64,000 bases of DNA from Rouxiella aceris (GCF_012933545.1 NZ_JAADJU010000002.1:434001-498000); one strand, 5' to 3'. Positions 28,818 through 38,309 are shown, counted from the stretch's first letter. Program-made: numbers and translations. The notes: a model not told the origin generated them from the sequence alone.

Positions 28818-29060
28818 ACATAGTTGGCTGGCACATTCAGAGACGGCGCCGCGCGAAGCGGAGGGAGACGTTTTTGGCTCCCGACCGAGCAAGGGGACTG
28901 CGCAGCAGCGCGGCTCGTGCCACGCTGGGAGTGACTGAAACATAGCCGGTAATAGGCAGCAGACGAATCAAAGACACCAAAAGGCCAAGGATTGTTAAGG
29001 AGCGGGCCAGCGCTCCTTAACTCGGTTCGGCACAGTCGGTTAAGCTGCCCCCGCAATTAT
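28818..29060 (-). repeat. Long repeat unit B4 (243 bp)
   Basis: Fourth B unit, again at a 377-base period. The small hairpin is CTGC-GCA-GCAG (28898-28908; minus-strand loop TGC). Confidence 0.93.
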
Positions 29061-29243
29061 AAAACCGAAACAGCTCCTCGGAGTTAATTGACGTTAAAAC
29101 CAAAAATTGCCATTTAAGCCAAACCCGATACAGCTCCTCTAAAGCCAATTGATTTTAAAATGAGAAATTGTCATTTAAGCTAAAACCGAAACAACTCCTC
29201 ACAGCCAATTGCCTTTTAAGCCACAAATTGTCATTTAAGCCAA
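29061..29243 (-). repeat. Short repeat S, three copies running into modF
   Basis: Three tandem ~60-base S repeats with growing divergence. The last one contains the modF stop codon at 29235-29237 within GGCTTAAATG, a block shared with the other S copies and with the tails of A units, so the gene end and the repeat share sequence. Confidence 0.85.
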
Positions 29244-30707
29244 AACCTCTACTTCATAACGATAAATCTCCCCCTCCGGCACAAACGATAACCGATGGGT
29301 AATACATTGCGGGGCATCCTCGGCGTGGTGGGAAACAAACAGTAATTGCGTGCGGCCTTCGGCTATCAAAATATCTATCCAGCGGCGTACCAATTGACGA
29401 TTCAGCGGATCGAGACCTTGCAAAGGCTCGTCGAGGATCAGTAATGCCGGATGCTTCACCAAGGCGCGGGCAATCAGTGCCAGACGCTGTTGACCCCAGG
29501 ATAAACTGTGGAAAGGCAGATCGGCAGTGCTGCCAGCCAAACCCAATAACTCCAGCCACTGCGTGGTCAGCTGCTGCTGACGATCGGAAACCGCCTGATA
29601 AATCCCAATCGAATCAAAAAAACCAGACAAAATCACATTGCGCACGCTGGAACTGACGCGGTAATCGAGATGCAGGCTGCTGCTGACGTAACCAATATGA
29701 CGCTTGATATCCCAGATGGTTTCTCCGCTGCCGCGACGACGGCCAAACAGCGTCAGGTCATTACTGTACCCCTGTGCATGATCGCCGGTGATCAGACTGA
29801 GTAAGGTCGATTTACCCGCGCCATTTTGCCCGGTAATTTGCCAATGCTGGCCAGGGGAAACCTGCCAGTTCAGACCGTGTAAAATCGGTTTATCGTTGTA
29901 TTGCACTACGCCATTGCGTAACACAATCAAAGCTTCGCCCTCGGGAGGTCGCACCTGACGAGGGGGATCTTCGGTCTCCGGCAACGGCATACCGTCCAGT
30001 GTTTCGCTATAGGCCAACTGCGCAATCAGGGCGTCAGACAAAACCTGTTCACGCGGGCCGACCGAGGCCAACGTACAGTCGGCGAGCACGCCAACGTGCT
30101 GCACAAAGGCTGGAATATCATCAAAACGGTTTAACACCAGCACCATGGTCTGCCCCTGGGCGGCCAGCTGCGCCAGGGTGTCGGCCAACTGCTGGCGAGC
30201 AGAAACATCCAAACCGTCAAAGGGTTCGTCCAGCACCAACAGGTCCGGTTGTTGCATTAATACCTGACACAGCAGCGTCTTGCGCGTTTCGCCGGTAGAA
30301 AGATATTTAAAGCGACGCGTCAGCAAATGGGCAATACCAAACTGTGCCGCTAATGTTGCGCAGCGCGTGGCATCTGCGACCTGATGCTGAATAATTTCGG
30401 CGGTGGTGCGTCCGGTATCGTCTTCATCGGCACTTAGCATGTCAGTGTTATTGCGCTGCCATTCGTCGGCGACCAATTTTTGCAACTGCTCAAAAGAGAG
30501 CCGCACAATATTGCTAAAGTCACTATGGCGCTCGCCGTTAAGCAACAGCAAATCACCGGCAATTGCCCGCGCCAGCGCTGATTTTCCGCTGCCGTTGGAA
30601 CCAACAAACGCCCAGGACTCGCCCTGTGACAAATGCAGTTCCGCCAGTGACAATGTGCGAGTATCACTAAGCCGGAAAATAGCCTGGGATATGGTTAATG
30701 ATGTCAT
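29235..30707 (-). CDS. modF: Molybdate-associated ABC ATPase ModF (PhrA)
   Basis: A 490-residue protein with two fused ABC ATPase domains, linked to molybdate use in E. coli but without a defined transport partner. Domain 1 has Walker A GSNGSGKSA (about 36-44), an LSTGETRK signature and LLVLDEPFDGLD; domain 2 has GQNGAGKST (about 292-300), HSLSWGQQRLALIARAL and LLILDEPLQGLDP. No membrane segments. It lies 195 bases after modE in the same direction. The stop codon is inside the last copy of a dispersed repeat, which may have altered the native 3' end. Confidence 0.95.
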   Translation of the reverse strand: MTSLTISQAIFRLSDTRTLSLAELHLSQGESWAFVGSNGSGKSALARAIAGDLLLLNGERHSDFSNIVRLSFEQLQKLVADEWQRNNTDMLSADEDDTGRTTAEIIQHQVADATRCATLAAQFGIAHLLTRRFKYLSTGETRKTLLCQVLMQQPDLLVLDEPFDGLDVSARQQLADTLAQLAAQGQTMVLVLNRFDDIPAFVQHVGVLADCTLASVGPREQVLSDALIAQLAYSETLDGMPLPETEDPPRQVRPPEGEALIVLRNGVVQYNDKPILHGLNWQVSPGQHWQITGQNGAGKSTLLSLITGDHAQGYSNDLTLFGRRRGSGETIWDIKRHIGYVSSSLHLDYRVSSSVRNVILSGFFDSIGIYQAVSDRQQQLTTQWLELLGLAGSTADLPFHSLSWGQQRLALIARALVKHPALLILDEPLQGLDPLNRQLVRRWIDILIAEGRTQLLFVSHHAEDAPQCITHRLSFVPEGEIYRYEVEVLA

Positions 30708-30902
30708 CTCTTGTTTGCCTGTTAACCCGTTGATCTTTCAAATTGCCGCTACCTCCGCAAAGAGCGCTGTTTTGGTCTGCATCCTGGCGGCAAAGGGCGC
30801 ATTACGCTTTTCAGGGATAAGCGGATCGGCGGGTTAAGTCAATTGACAATTCTGCAAATTATCAACGCTGAAAATGCAAGATATTGAATAGTAATCTCTT
30901 TT

Positions 30903-31685
30903 TTAACAGAGAGTGGCGACTATCACTTTATCGGCATCGAAAAGGGCATAGATCTGCGCGCCTTCTTGCAGTGCCAGCTCGCTGACCTGCGCCGTAGGCA
31001 CCGTTGCACAGAGCACTTCACCGGCGTTTAAGGCGATCAGCACTTCGCAATTGTCTGCCCCTTGCTGAATGCTCTGGACCTTACCGGCCAGCGCGTTGTC
31101 GGCATGGTCTGGCTGATAACTCAGGGTGATCCACGGGGCTTTGATCAATACCAGAATTTCCTTGCCTGGCAACAGTGACAGTCGATCGGCACTTTGTTGG
31201 GTGAGGGCGGCGCGGAGCTGCGTCTGTCCATCGGCCAGCAACACATTAATATGTTGCTGCACTTCTTGATGATTACGTTCAATCACCGTACCAAACAGCT
31301 GATTTCTGGCGCTGGTTTGCAGTGAAAAACGTGCAATGGCCGCCAGCAAGCTGTCGAGAGGCAGGCCATCATCTTTCAGTACATCAAAGGCTTTTTGTTG
31401 AATTTGTCCCAGTAAATCAAAAAGCTGAATAAGGCGTTCACCGTAGCGGGTCAGCTGGGCACCGCCGCCGCCTTTACCGCCGGTATTACGCTCTACCAGC
31501 GTTTGATCTGCCAGCAAATTCATCTCGTTAATGGCATCCCAGGCGCTTTTATAGCTGATGCCGGCGAGCTTGGCGCCCTGACTGATTGAGCCGGTATTTT
31601 TAACCTGTTTAAGCAGCTCGATACGCCGCGGGTCGGCAAACACACGCTGCTGAAGTTTTAAGGTTAACAGGATTTCGGCTTGCAT
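30903..31685 (-). CDS. modE: Molybdate-responsive transcription factor ModE
   Basis: Represses modABC and activates molybdoenzyme genes when molybdate is bound. The ATG at 31685 gives 260 residues beginning MQAEILLTLKLQQRVFADPRR as in E. coli; an upstream reading adds 11 unrelated residues. The winged helix-turn-helix is at about 20-80 (GSISQGAKLAGISYKSAWDAINEMN) and includes the glycine-rich GGKGGGGA. Two TOBE/Mop domains follow (about 125-260). No strong ribosome site precedes the start. Divergent from acrZ and modABC. Confidence 0.96.
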   Translation of the reverse strand: MQAEILLTLKLQQRVFADPRRIELLKQVKNTGSISQGAKLAGISYKSAWDAINEMNLLADQTLVERNTGGKGGGGAQLTRYGERLIQLFDLLGQIQQKAFDVLKDDGLPLDSLLAAIARFSLQTSARNQLFGTVIERNHQEVQQHINVLLADGQTQLRAALTQQSADRLSLLPGKEILVLIKAPWITLSYQPDHADNALAGKVQSIQQGADNCEVLIALNAGEVLCATVPTAQVSELALQEGAQIYALFDADKVIVATLC

Positions 31686-31877
31686 AATTTGGGTCCAGTG
31701 ACAGAAGGAGGCGCGCATTGTCGCCGATCCTCGTTATTTCTTAAACCGCCAAGCTCACGCAATATGCGTGTCAGTTGGCGAATAGCTAAAGTAATTGTAC
31801 AAATTCACTGTTAAGATTGCTTACAGAGTTTTTGCTTTCGCCTTCAGGGCGTTTTCAGCCAGCAGAGTGAGGCCTTT

Positions 31878-32033
31878 ATGTTAGAACTACTAGAGAGTTT
31901 GCTGTTTGCAGTCATTATGGTGCCAGTGTTTATCGCCGTTATTCTCGGGCTTATCTATGGCATGGGTGAACTGTTTAACCTGATCTCCAACGTCGGTCAC
32001 CCGAAAGAAACACGCAGCGAACACAAATCTTAA
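31878..32033 (+). CDS. acrZ: AcrAB-TolC efflux accessory peptide AcrZ (51 aa)
   Basis: Small inner-membrane protein that binds AcrB and widens its drug range. The translation [18 protein letters not shown] continues with a single bent helix and an [11 protein letters not shown] tail. The helix and position between modE and modA match E. coli AcrZ (YbhT). A GTGAGG ribosome site lies eight bases upstream. A terminator follows at 32060-32086. Confidence 0.92.
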   Translation: MLELLESLLFAVIMVPVFIAVILGLIYGMGELFNLISNVGHPKETRSEHKS

Positions 32034-32059
32034 TCCCCACCGCTTTTATGCTGCATCCG

Positions 32060-32086
32060 CCCGGCCACTGCGCCGGGTTTTCTTTG
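32060..32086 (+). terminator. Rho-independent terminator of acrZ
   Basis: CCCGGC-CACTGC-GCCGGG followed by TTTTCTTTG, 27 bases after the acrZ stop, separating it from modABC. Confidence 0.75.
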
Positions 32087-32160
32087 TTTATTGCGCCCGA
32101 TCAAATCCTTTCAAGTTACGCCGAACTTTGCCGATAAGTTTTATGCGATCACGAGTTTTC

Positions 32161-32187
32161 ACGTTATATTGCCGCTTATACAGCGTT
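32161..32187 (+). promoter_or_regulatory. ModE operator upstream of modABC
   Basis: CGTTATATTG-CCGCTT-ATACAGCG closely resembles the E. coli modA operator (CGTTATATTG-N6-TACATAACG), with the left half identical. It ends 31 bases before modA, where ModE-molybdate would block transcription. Confidence 0.8.
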
Positions 32188-32218
32188 CTGATTAACATCA
32201 CTAATAAAGGAAAACTCG

Positions 32219-32989
32219 ATGCGTATTACTCTGGGTAAAGGTTTAACGGTTGCGGTGCTGGCGGCGGGTGTGTTTAGCCAGGCACAGGCGGCGGAAAAAA
32301 TTACCGTGTTTGCTGCGGCCTCGCTGACCAATGCGTTGCAGGATATTGCGACGCAGTATCAGAAAGATAAAAAAGTCGAAGTGGTCTCTTCGTTCGCTTC
32401 CTCTTCGACATTGGCAAAACAGCTGGAGCAGGGAGCACCGGCCGATCTGTTTATTTCTGCCGATCAGCAGTGGATGGATTATGCAGTCAGTAAACAGTTG
32501 ATGGTCGACAATACTCGCTATACCTTGTTAGGTAATCAACTGGTGCTGGTCGCTGCTACAGACAGTAAACTGAACAAGATTGAAATTAATAAACAAACTC
32601 CGTGGGTGACGCTGCTTAATGGTAGCCTGTTAGCCGTGGGTGACCCGGCCCATGTCCCTGCCGGTATTTATGCCAAGGAAGCATTACAAAATCTTGGTGC
32701 CTGGTCAGCGCTGGAGGCGAAATTGGCGCCGTCCAGTGATGTGCGCAGTGCCCTGGCGCTGGTGGAACGTCAAGAGTCACCGTTGGGCATTGTTTATGGC
32801 TCAGATGCCATTGCCAGTAAAAAAGTGAAGGTTGTCGGCGTATTTCCAGAGTCCAGCCACAAGCCGGTCGAATACCCGATGGCCATTGTCAAGGGTCATG
32901 AAAACCCGGCAGTCAGTGCGTTCTTTGCGTATCTGAAAACCCCTGCTGCCGGTGCCATTTTCAAACAATATGGATTTACCCCACGCTAA
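32219..32989 (+). CDS. modA: Molybdate-binding periplasmic protein ModA
   Basis: High-affinity periplasmic receptor for molybdate and tungstate. The 256-residue precursor has a signal peptide ending SQAQA (residue 24), then KITVFAAASLTNALQDI with the oxyanion-binding serine, SSSTLAKQLEQGAPADLFISAD, and the C-terminal VSAFFAYLKTPAAGAIF. The stop overlaps the modB start by one base (TAATG). Confidence 0.97.
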   Translation: MRITLGKGLTVAVLAAGVFSQAQAAEKITVFAAASLTNALQDIATQYQKDKKVEVVSSFASSSTLAKQLEQGAPADLFISADQQWMDYAVSKQLMVDNTRYTLLGNQLVLVAATDSKLNKIEINKQTPWVTLLNGSLLAVGDPAHVPAGIYAKEALQNLGAWSALEAKLAPSSDVRSALALVERQESPLGIVYGSDAIASKKVKVVGVFPESSHKPVEYPMAIVKGHENPAVSAFFAYLKTPAAGAIFKQYGFTPR

Positions 32990-33678
32990 TGATATTGAGT
33001 GAATATGAGTGGCAGGCGGTGATACTGAGTCTCAGGATCGCCAGCCTGGCGGTGATAGGCAGTCTGCCGCTTGGTATTCTGACTGCCTGGGTACTGGTAC
33101 GTTGCCGGTTCCCGGGCAAATCCCTGTTTGACAGCATTATCCACTTACCGCTGGTGTTACCCCCGGTGGTGATCGGCTATCTGTTGCTGGTGATCATGGG
33201 GCGTAAAGGTTGGATCGGTGAGTGGTTGTATGACTGGTTTGGTTTTAGCGTCAGTTTTAGCTGGAAAGGGGCGGTGCTGGCATCGGCGGTGATGGCCTTT
33301 CCGTTAATGGTCCGTGCCATTCGTCAGTCTCTGGAAGCCATTGATCTGCGGCTTGAGCAGGCGGCGAAAACCCTGGGTGCCTCGACCTGGAAGGTATTTT
33401 TTACCATTACCTTGCCACTTTCTCTGCCTGGTATTATTGTCGGTATTGTCTTGTCATTTGCCCGTTCACTGGGTGAATTTGGTGCCACCATTACTTTTGT
33501 TTCCAATATCCCTGGCGAAACTCGAACCATTCCGCTGGCGATGTATACCCTGATTCAAACGCCGGGAGCGGAAGGCGCAGCGGGCAGACTCTGCCTGTTG
33601 GCCATTCTGCTTTCTTTGGCTGCCTTAATGATTTCTGATCTGCTTGCCCGGCGAAGCCGTAAGCGTTTGGGGGGTTAA
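32989..33678 (+). CDS. modB: Molybdate ABC transporter permease ModB
   Basis: Membrane permease of the ModABC importer, 229 residues with five main hydrophobic segments. The ABC-coupling EAA loop is [32 protein letters not shown] near residues 118-150. It overlaps modA by one base and modC by one base, so the three are coupled. Confidence 0.97.
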   Translation: MILSEYEWQAVILSLRIASLAVIGSLPLGILTAWVLVRCRFPGKSLFDSIIHLPLVLPPVVIGYLLLVIMGRKGWIGEWLYDWFGFSVSFSWKGAVLASAVMAFPLMVRAIRQSLEAIDLRLEQAAKTLGASTWKVFFTITLPLSLPGIIVGIVLSFARSLGEFGATITFVSNIPGETRTIPLAMYTLIQTPGAEGAAGRLCLLAILLSLAALMISDLLARRSRKRLGG

Positions 33679-34757
33679 TGTTATCTCTGGATTTCACTCA
33701 GCAAGTGGGCGATCTCTCCCTTGAGGTTACTGCCGATTTGCCGGAAAGCGGCATTACCGCCATTTTTGGTCTCTCGGGTGCAGGCAAAACCTCGCTGATC
33801 AACGCTATTGCCGGTCTGACCCGGCCGGACAGCGGCTCGATTGTGCTTAACGATCGTATTCTGTCGCTGCGCGATCCGCAACGGCGTAAAGCCATTTTTA
33901 TCGCCCCCGAGAAACGGCGGATTGGCTATGTTTTTCAAGATGCCCGCTTGTTTCCGCATTATAAGGTTCGTGGCAATCTGCAATATGGCATGGTGTCAGG
34001 CATGCGTGCGCAGTTTGATAATATCGTGCAGTTGCTGGGTATTGACTCACTGTTAAATCGCTACCCGCTCACGCTCTCTGGTGGCGAAAAACAGCGGGTG
34101 GCCATAGGGCGTGCCTTGTTGAGCGGCCCTGAGTTATTGCTGATGGATGAGCCGCTGGCGGCGTTGGATCTGCCACGCAAGCGCGAACTGATGCCCTATC
34201 TGGAACGTCTGGCGCAACAGGTGCGTACCCCGATTTTATATGTCACTCACAGCATGGATGAAATTCTCAGCCTGGCCGAAAAGGTGCTAATCCTTGATAA
34301 GGGCAAAGTGCTGGCATTTGGCGAGGTTGAAGAGGTGTGGGCCAGCAGCGTTATGCGTCCCTGGTTGCCGCGCGAAGAGCAGAGCAGCGTACTTAATGTC
34401 AAAGTGCTTGAGCATCACCCGCGCTATGAGATGACGGCGCTGGCGCTGGGCGGTGAGCGGCTGTGGATCTCCAAAGTCGATGCGCCGCCGGGAACGCCGA
34501 TGCGTATTCGCGTGCAGTCAGCGGATGTGTCGCTGGTGCTGCAACCCACCGCCAATAACAGCAGTATTCGTAATATTCTGTCGGCGAAAGTGCTGGAAGT
34601 GATCGACGTAGACAATGCGGTGGAAGTGAAACTGGCGATGGCCGACCATGTGCTGTGGGCCAAAATTACGCCATGGGCGCGTGACGAATTACTGATCCGT
34701 CCCGGCCAATGGCTCTATGCACAGATCAAAAGCGTGTCGTTAAGTCGTAGTGACTAG
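33678..34757 (+). CDS. modC: Molybdate ABC transporter ATPase ModC
   Basis: Energises molybdate uptake. Of the 359 residues, the ATPase domain has Walker [12 protein letters not shown] (about 32-42), Q-loop [12 protein letters not shown], signature [16 protein letters not shown] and Walker [15 protein letters not shown]-terminal TOBE domain (about 290-355) can bind oxyanion and regulate activity. The start is an ATG overlapping modB. Confidence 0.97.
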   Translation: MLSLDFTQQVGDLSLEVTADLPESGITAIFGLSGAGKTSLINAIAGLTRPDSGSIVLNDRILSLRDPQRRKAIFIAPEKRRIGYVFQDARLFPHYKVRGNLQYGMVSGMRAQFDNIVQLLGIDSLLNRYPLTLSGGEKQRVAIGRALLSGPELLLMDEPLAALDLPRKRELMPYLERLAQQVRTPILYVTHSMDEILSLAEKVLILDKGKVLAFGEVEEVWASSVMRPWLPREEQSSVLNVKVLEHHPRYEMTALALGGERLWISKVDAPPGTPMRIRVQSADVSLVLQPTANNSSIRNILSAKVLEVIDVDNAVEVKLAMADHVLWAKITPWARDELLIRPGQWLYAQIKSVSLSRSD

Positions 34758-34777
34758 GCGGTATTGTCACACCGCCT
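34756..34777. terminator. Hairpin between modC and ybhA
   Basis: AGGCGGT and ACCGCCT flank an eight-base loop directly after the modC stop, between convergent genes. No T run, so moderate confidence. Confidence 0.5.
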
Positions 34778-34797
34778 GCTAACCCGTTAACCTGCGT

Positions 34798-35616
34798 TTA
34801 GAGCACCCGGCTGCGGATCACTTCGGCAATGCCCGGCTGTTCATTGTCGGCAATCACCAGCGCGGCACTGGCTTTAATCGCCTCGTCGGCATTGCCCATC
34901 GCAACACCCAGTCCCACGCTTTCCAGCATGCTTAAATCATTGTAGTTATCGCCAAAGGCGACGACGTCAGCCATGCTGATACCCTGGGCTTCTACCCACT
35001 GTTGCAGGCGTTTGCCTTTACTGTTGCCGCCTTTGGCAACGTCAACCTGATCGTGCCATGACCATTCGCAAGCCAGTCCCAGCTCATTTTCAGCCTGTTG
35101 TGCAAAGGCCTGCAGCGCCTCTAAATCCTGATGAGAAGTGGCAAACTTCCAGATTGACTGCGCCTCGTTTGCCGCTTCACGCAGGCTGTTGACCTTGATG
35201 ATGGTTGGACGCTGGCCTTCTGGCAGCGATTTACCCCAGGCGATGGAACGTTCAACGTGGCCGCTGGAGTGCTGATACAGCATCGCATTATCAACATACA
35301 GCAGACCGTGTATCGCATAGTGATCCAGCAGGTCGATCACTTTCTGCGCTTTGGCGCTGTCCAGCGGATCGGCGGCGAGTACTTTTTTGGCCTGAAAATC
35401 GTAGAGATAGGTGCCGTTGCAGCAAATCGCCGGGGTATCAAGTTCCAGCGCCTGATAGAACGGATGGATAGCCACATGATGGCGTCCGGTCACGACGATG
35501 ATTTTAATTCCTGCGGCGCGTGCGTCAGCCAGTGCAGAAAGCGATTGCGGAAGAATACGTTTTTGACGGTCAAGCAGTGTGCCGTCGAGATCGAGCGCGA
35601 TAACGCGATAAGTCAT
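34798..35616 (-). CDS. ybhA: HAD-superfamily phosphatase YbhA
   Basis: Cof-type HAD hydrolase; E. coli YbhA dephosphorylates pyridoxal 5'-phosphate and fructose 1,6-bisphosphate. The ATG at 35616 gives 272 residues, the same as E. coli, starting MTYRVIALDLDGTLLD with the nucleophile Asp (motif I). Motif II is VVTGR, motif III the Lys in GGNSKGKRL, and motif IV GDNYNDLSML. A longer reading to 35700 lacks family support. Convergent with modC. Confidence 0.94.
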   Translation of the reverse strand: MTYRVIALDLDGTLLDRQKRILPQSLSALADARAAGIKIIVVTGRHHVAIHPFYQALELDTPAICCNGTYLYDFQAKKVLAADPLDSAKAQKVIDLLDHYAIHGLLYVDNAMLYQHSSGHVERSIAWGKSLPEGQRPTIIKVNSLREAANEAQSIWKFATSHQDLEALQAFAQQAENELGLACEWSWHDQVDVAKGGNSKGKRLQQWVEAQGISMADVVAFGDNYNDLSMLESVGLGVAMGNADEAIKASAALVIADNEQPGIAEVIRSRVL

Positions 35617-35814
35617 GGGCGGTTCCAGCAGATGGTCATGGCATAAAATTAAGGTTTTCGATGGTACACCTTTATGCCAGCTGTTAAAACCTCGCATCAA
35701 GGGCTAATGTCTTCTCGCGGATAGCCTGTTAACTTGAGTCAAGATTAACTAAGGCATTTGCCGACCGACGGTCTTATAATTAGCACGCCGATCCCGCTTT
35801 AATCAGGAGATAAA

Positions 35815-36816
35815 ATGAAACAAGTCGTTTATGTGGCCAGCCCGGACAGTCAACAAATTCATGCATTTGACCTTGCTGCCAACGGTGAGTTGACGCTACT
35901 GCAACAGGTTGATGTTCCCGGTCAGGTTCAGCCTATGGTGGCGGCCCCGGATGCCAGTCATCTGTATGTCGGGGTACGTCCGGAGTTTGCTGTGCTGACT
36001 TATCGCATTGGCCAGGATGGCAAACTGGAACAGGCGGGCATGGCACCGTTGCCCGGCAGCCCCACGCATTTGGGGATGGATTTACAGGGGCGTTTTCTGT
36101 TCAGCGCCTCTTACAGCTTTAATAACGTCAGTATCAACCCCATTGCAGCCGACGGCGTAGCGCTGGCCGCGCAGCAGGTGCTGGAAAATCTGCAGGCGCC
36201 GCACTCTGCCAATATCGATCCGACCAATCAGTTGCTGATGATCCCGGCGCTGAAAGAAGATCATATCCGCCTTTACGACTTTAGTCTGCAAGGTGAGGCC
36301 ACTGCGCACCAGCCTGCCGAGTTAAGCACGCAGCCGGGCGCGGGTCCACGCCATATGGTGTTCCACCCGAATCAGCATTTTGCCTACTGCGTGAACGAGT
36401 TGGACAGCAGCGTCGATGTCTATCAAAAAGATGTCACCAGCGGTGAATATCATGCCATTCAGACACTGGATATTTTACCGGCAGATTATAGCGGTCAACG
36501 CTGGGCTGCGGATATTCACATTACCCCCAACGGCCGTTATCTTTATGCCTGCGATCGCGGATCAAGTCTGTTGTCGGTGCTGAAGGTGTCCCACGATGGC
36601 AGCGAACTGGAATTGGTATCACACCATGCCACCCAGACGCAGCCGCGCGGTTTTAATATCGATCACAGCGGTCAGTATGTGATTACTGCCGGTCAGAAAT
36701 CCGATGCCATTGAAGTGGCGCGTATTGATGAAAATAGCGGCGAGCTCAGCCTGCTGAAAACCTATCCGGTGGGTAAAGGACCGATGTGGGTGACCATTAT
36801 TACCCTGCATCACTAA
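35815..36816 (+). CDS. pgl: 6-phosphogluconolactonase (beta-propeller type)
   Basis: Second step of the oxidative pentose phosphate pathway. The 333 residues form a seven-bladed propeller of the YbhE type, beginning [20 protein letters not shown], with [29 protein letters not shown] and a closing GPMWVTII motif. An AGGAGA ribosome site precedes the ATG. It is followed by a very strong terminator shared with ybhC. Confidence 0.96.
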   Translation: MKQVVYVASPDSQQIHAFDLAANGELTLLQQVDVPGQVQPMVAAPDASHLYVGVRPEFAVLTYRIGQDGKLEQAGMAPLPGSPTHLGMDLQGRFLFSASYSFNNVSINPIAADGVALAAQQVLENLQAPHSANIDPTNQLLMIPALKEDHIRLYDFSLQGEATAHQPAELSTQPGAGPRHMVFHPNQHFAYCVNELDSSVDVYQKDVTSGEYHAIQTLDILPADYSGQRWAADIHITPNGRYLYACDRGSSLLSVLKVSHDGSELELVSHHATQTQPRGFNIDHSGQYVITAGQKSDAIEVARIDENSGELSLLKTYPVGKGPMWVTIITLHH

Positions 36817-36828
36817 TATTTAGCCGAT

Positions 36829-36864
36829 AAAAACCCGCCAGACTTTGCAGTCTGGCGGGTTTTT
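36829..36864. terminator. Strong bidirectional terminator between pgl and ybhC
   Basis: A perfect 16-bp stem (AAAAACCCGCCAGACT and its complement) with a TTGC loop, ending in T runs on both strands, lies between the convergent genes. Confidence 0.93.
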
Positions 36865-36885
36865 ATAATAACGGCAGATCAGGGA

Positions 36886-38190
36886 TTATTTTGCCCCGGC
36901 GAACACGTTGTTATATTGCCACAAACGGTTAAAGCTTGAATCATTCAGATTACGGTTCGGGGCAATATTGCCACTGAACGGACGTTCTGAATAAGCCGCT
37001 TCACCCCATGGCTGTTGCAGGTGATAGCTGCCATCAATCTGGCTGTCGCGGATCACCAGTTGACCATTTGGCGTCTGGCCTGGGACATAGCCACCTTTTT
37101 CGGCACCGAGATCGACGGAACGACCCAGCAGCGCTTTCTGTGCTGCACCTTCGCCGCTAAAGCCTTTATCGCCGGTCAGGTTACTGTCAATGACCAGGAA
37201 ACCGTAGGAGATATTGGCCGGAGTGACCGGCGCAAAGACGTTGGCCTGTTTCACGCCACGGCTGGAGACCGTATGGAATTCCACATGATCAAAGACTGCG
37301 TTGGCACGACCGGTAACGTAATCGACGTCGCCGACAATCAGGCTGTTATGCACGTAAACACGGTTGTAGCGCTGAGTGACCGGTTGATTCTTGATATCGC
37401 TGGTGGTCAGCAACAGGGTATTTTCGCGACCCAAAACATGTACGTTGTCCAGCAGGCTTTGGTCACCATCAAGGCGCAGCGCCGCTGCAGGGTGGGAAGC
37501 GGCATCGCTGCTGTCTTGCAGACTATTGCTGATCGTCAGGTTTTGCAGTTGCAGACCGGCGGCCTGTGACCACAGCGTAGCGCTGCAGCTTACGCCGATG
37601 CTGTCAGTTGGCTGCTTGCCACACTGATTGAACATATACCATGCGCGATCGCCGGGCAGAAATTCGCCATGAGGATTGAGCGTGGCGCGATAGGCTGCCG
37701 GTGTGACCGCAGCTTCCAGGCCTTGTTGCAATACCACTTGATCGGCGCTGTCACCGGTGCCGAACAGGCTGATTGGCGGTGCACCAGCGGGAATATAGAC
37801 TGCGCCACTGTAGGTGCCTGGCAGAATTTTAATGTATTCACGTTCGCCGTGATTATGCTTGCTTAGCGCGGCGTTTACCGCCTGCTGAACCGTGGTGTAG
37901 GCGGCACCGTCTACGCCTTTTTTCGGACCGACGACAAATTCGGTGCTAATGCCGTCCGTTTTGGCCAGCACAGGGGACCAGCCCTGTTGTTGCACCTGCA
38001 GCGAAGGACCACCGAATGCCAGATAGGATTTGGCGGTGAAGTTATTGGCTTCATCAGCGCTAAGAACAGGCAGTGCCGCAGTACCCGGTGCGATCTGGGT
38101 AGAGACGCCTTGTTGGCTGTGACTACAGGCTGACAGCACCAATGTGGCAGATAAAATGGCGCAGGCTTGCGACAAGCTGGAAATTTTCAC
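36886..38190 (-). CDS. ybhC: Outer-membrane lipoprotein YbhC (pectinesterase-like acyl-CoA thioesterase)
   Basis: Lipoprotein of the carbohydrate-esterase-8 fold; in E. coli YbhC is an outer-membrane protein with acyl-CoA thioesterase activity and no clear pectinase role. I choose the GTG at 38190, which has AAGGAG eight bases upstream and gives 434 residues with lipobox LSAC (Cys22); a TTG eight codons upstream is possible. The parallel beta-helix has FVVGPKKGVDGAAYTTVQQAVNAAL, the catalytic-region GDVDYVTGRANAVFD (two Asp and the Arg) and the C-terminal NRLWQYNNVFAGAK. The leader upstream contains several hairpins and an intrinsic terminator close to the start. Confidence 0.92.
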   Translation of the reverse strand: MKISSLSQACAILSATLVLSACSHSQQGVSTQIAPGTAALPVLSADEANNFTAKSYLAFGGPSLQVQQQGWSPVLAKTDGISTEFVVGPKKGVDGAAYTTVQQAVNAALSKHNHGEREYIKILPGTYSGAVYIPAGAPPISLFGTGDSADQVVLQQGLEAAVTPAAYRATLNPHGEFLPGDRAWYMFNQCGKQPTDSIGVSCSATLWSQAAGLQLQNLTISNSLQDSSDAASHPAAALRLDGDQSLLDNVHVLGRENTLLLTTSDIKNQPVTQRYNRVYVHNSLIVGDVDYVTGRANAVFDHVEFHTVSSRGVKQANVFAPVTPANISYGFLVIDSNLTGDKGFSGEGAAQKALLGRSVDLGAEKGGYVPGQTPNGQLVIRDSQIDGSYHLQQPWGEAAYSERPFSGNIAPNRNLNDSSFNRLWQYNNVFAGAK

Positions 38191-38212
38191 TGTGTCTGAC
38201 TCCTTGATAAAC

Positions 38213-38239
38213 AAAAAAAGCGGTCAGCCGGGCTAACCA
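38213..38239 (-). terminator. Intrinsic terminator just upstream of ybhC
   Basis: On the minus strand GGTTAG-CCCGG-CTGACC is followed by GC and seven T residues. It ends about 22 bases before the ybhC start codon, leaving no room for a promoter between them. It either ends ybhB transcription or works as an attenuator in the ybhC leader. Confidence 0.7.
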
Positions 38240-38309
38240 CTTAGTTGTTTTAAAAATACGCTGGTTTTAAACACACGGATAACGAAGCAGAACGCGCTGC
38301 TGAGCGTCA

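Noticed and set aside
31780-31830. Mar/Sox/Rob box upstream of acrZ
   Set aside because: A loose match (GGCGAATAGCTAAAG) exists but lacks enough conserved positions.
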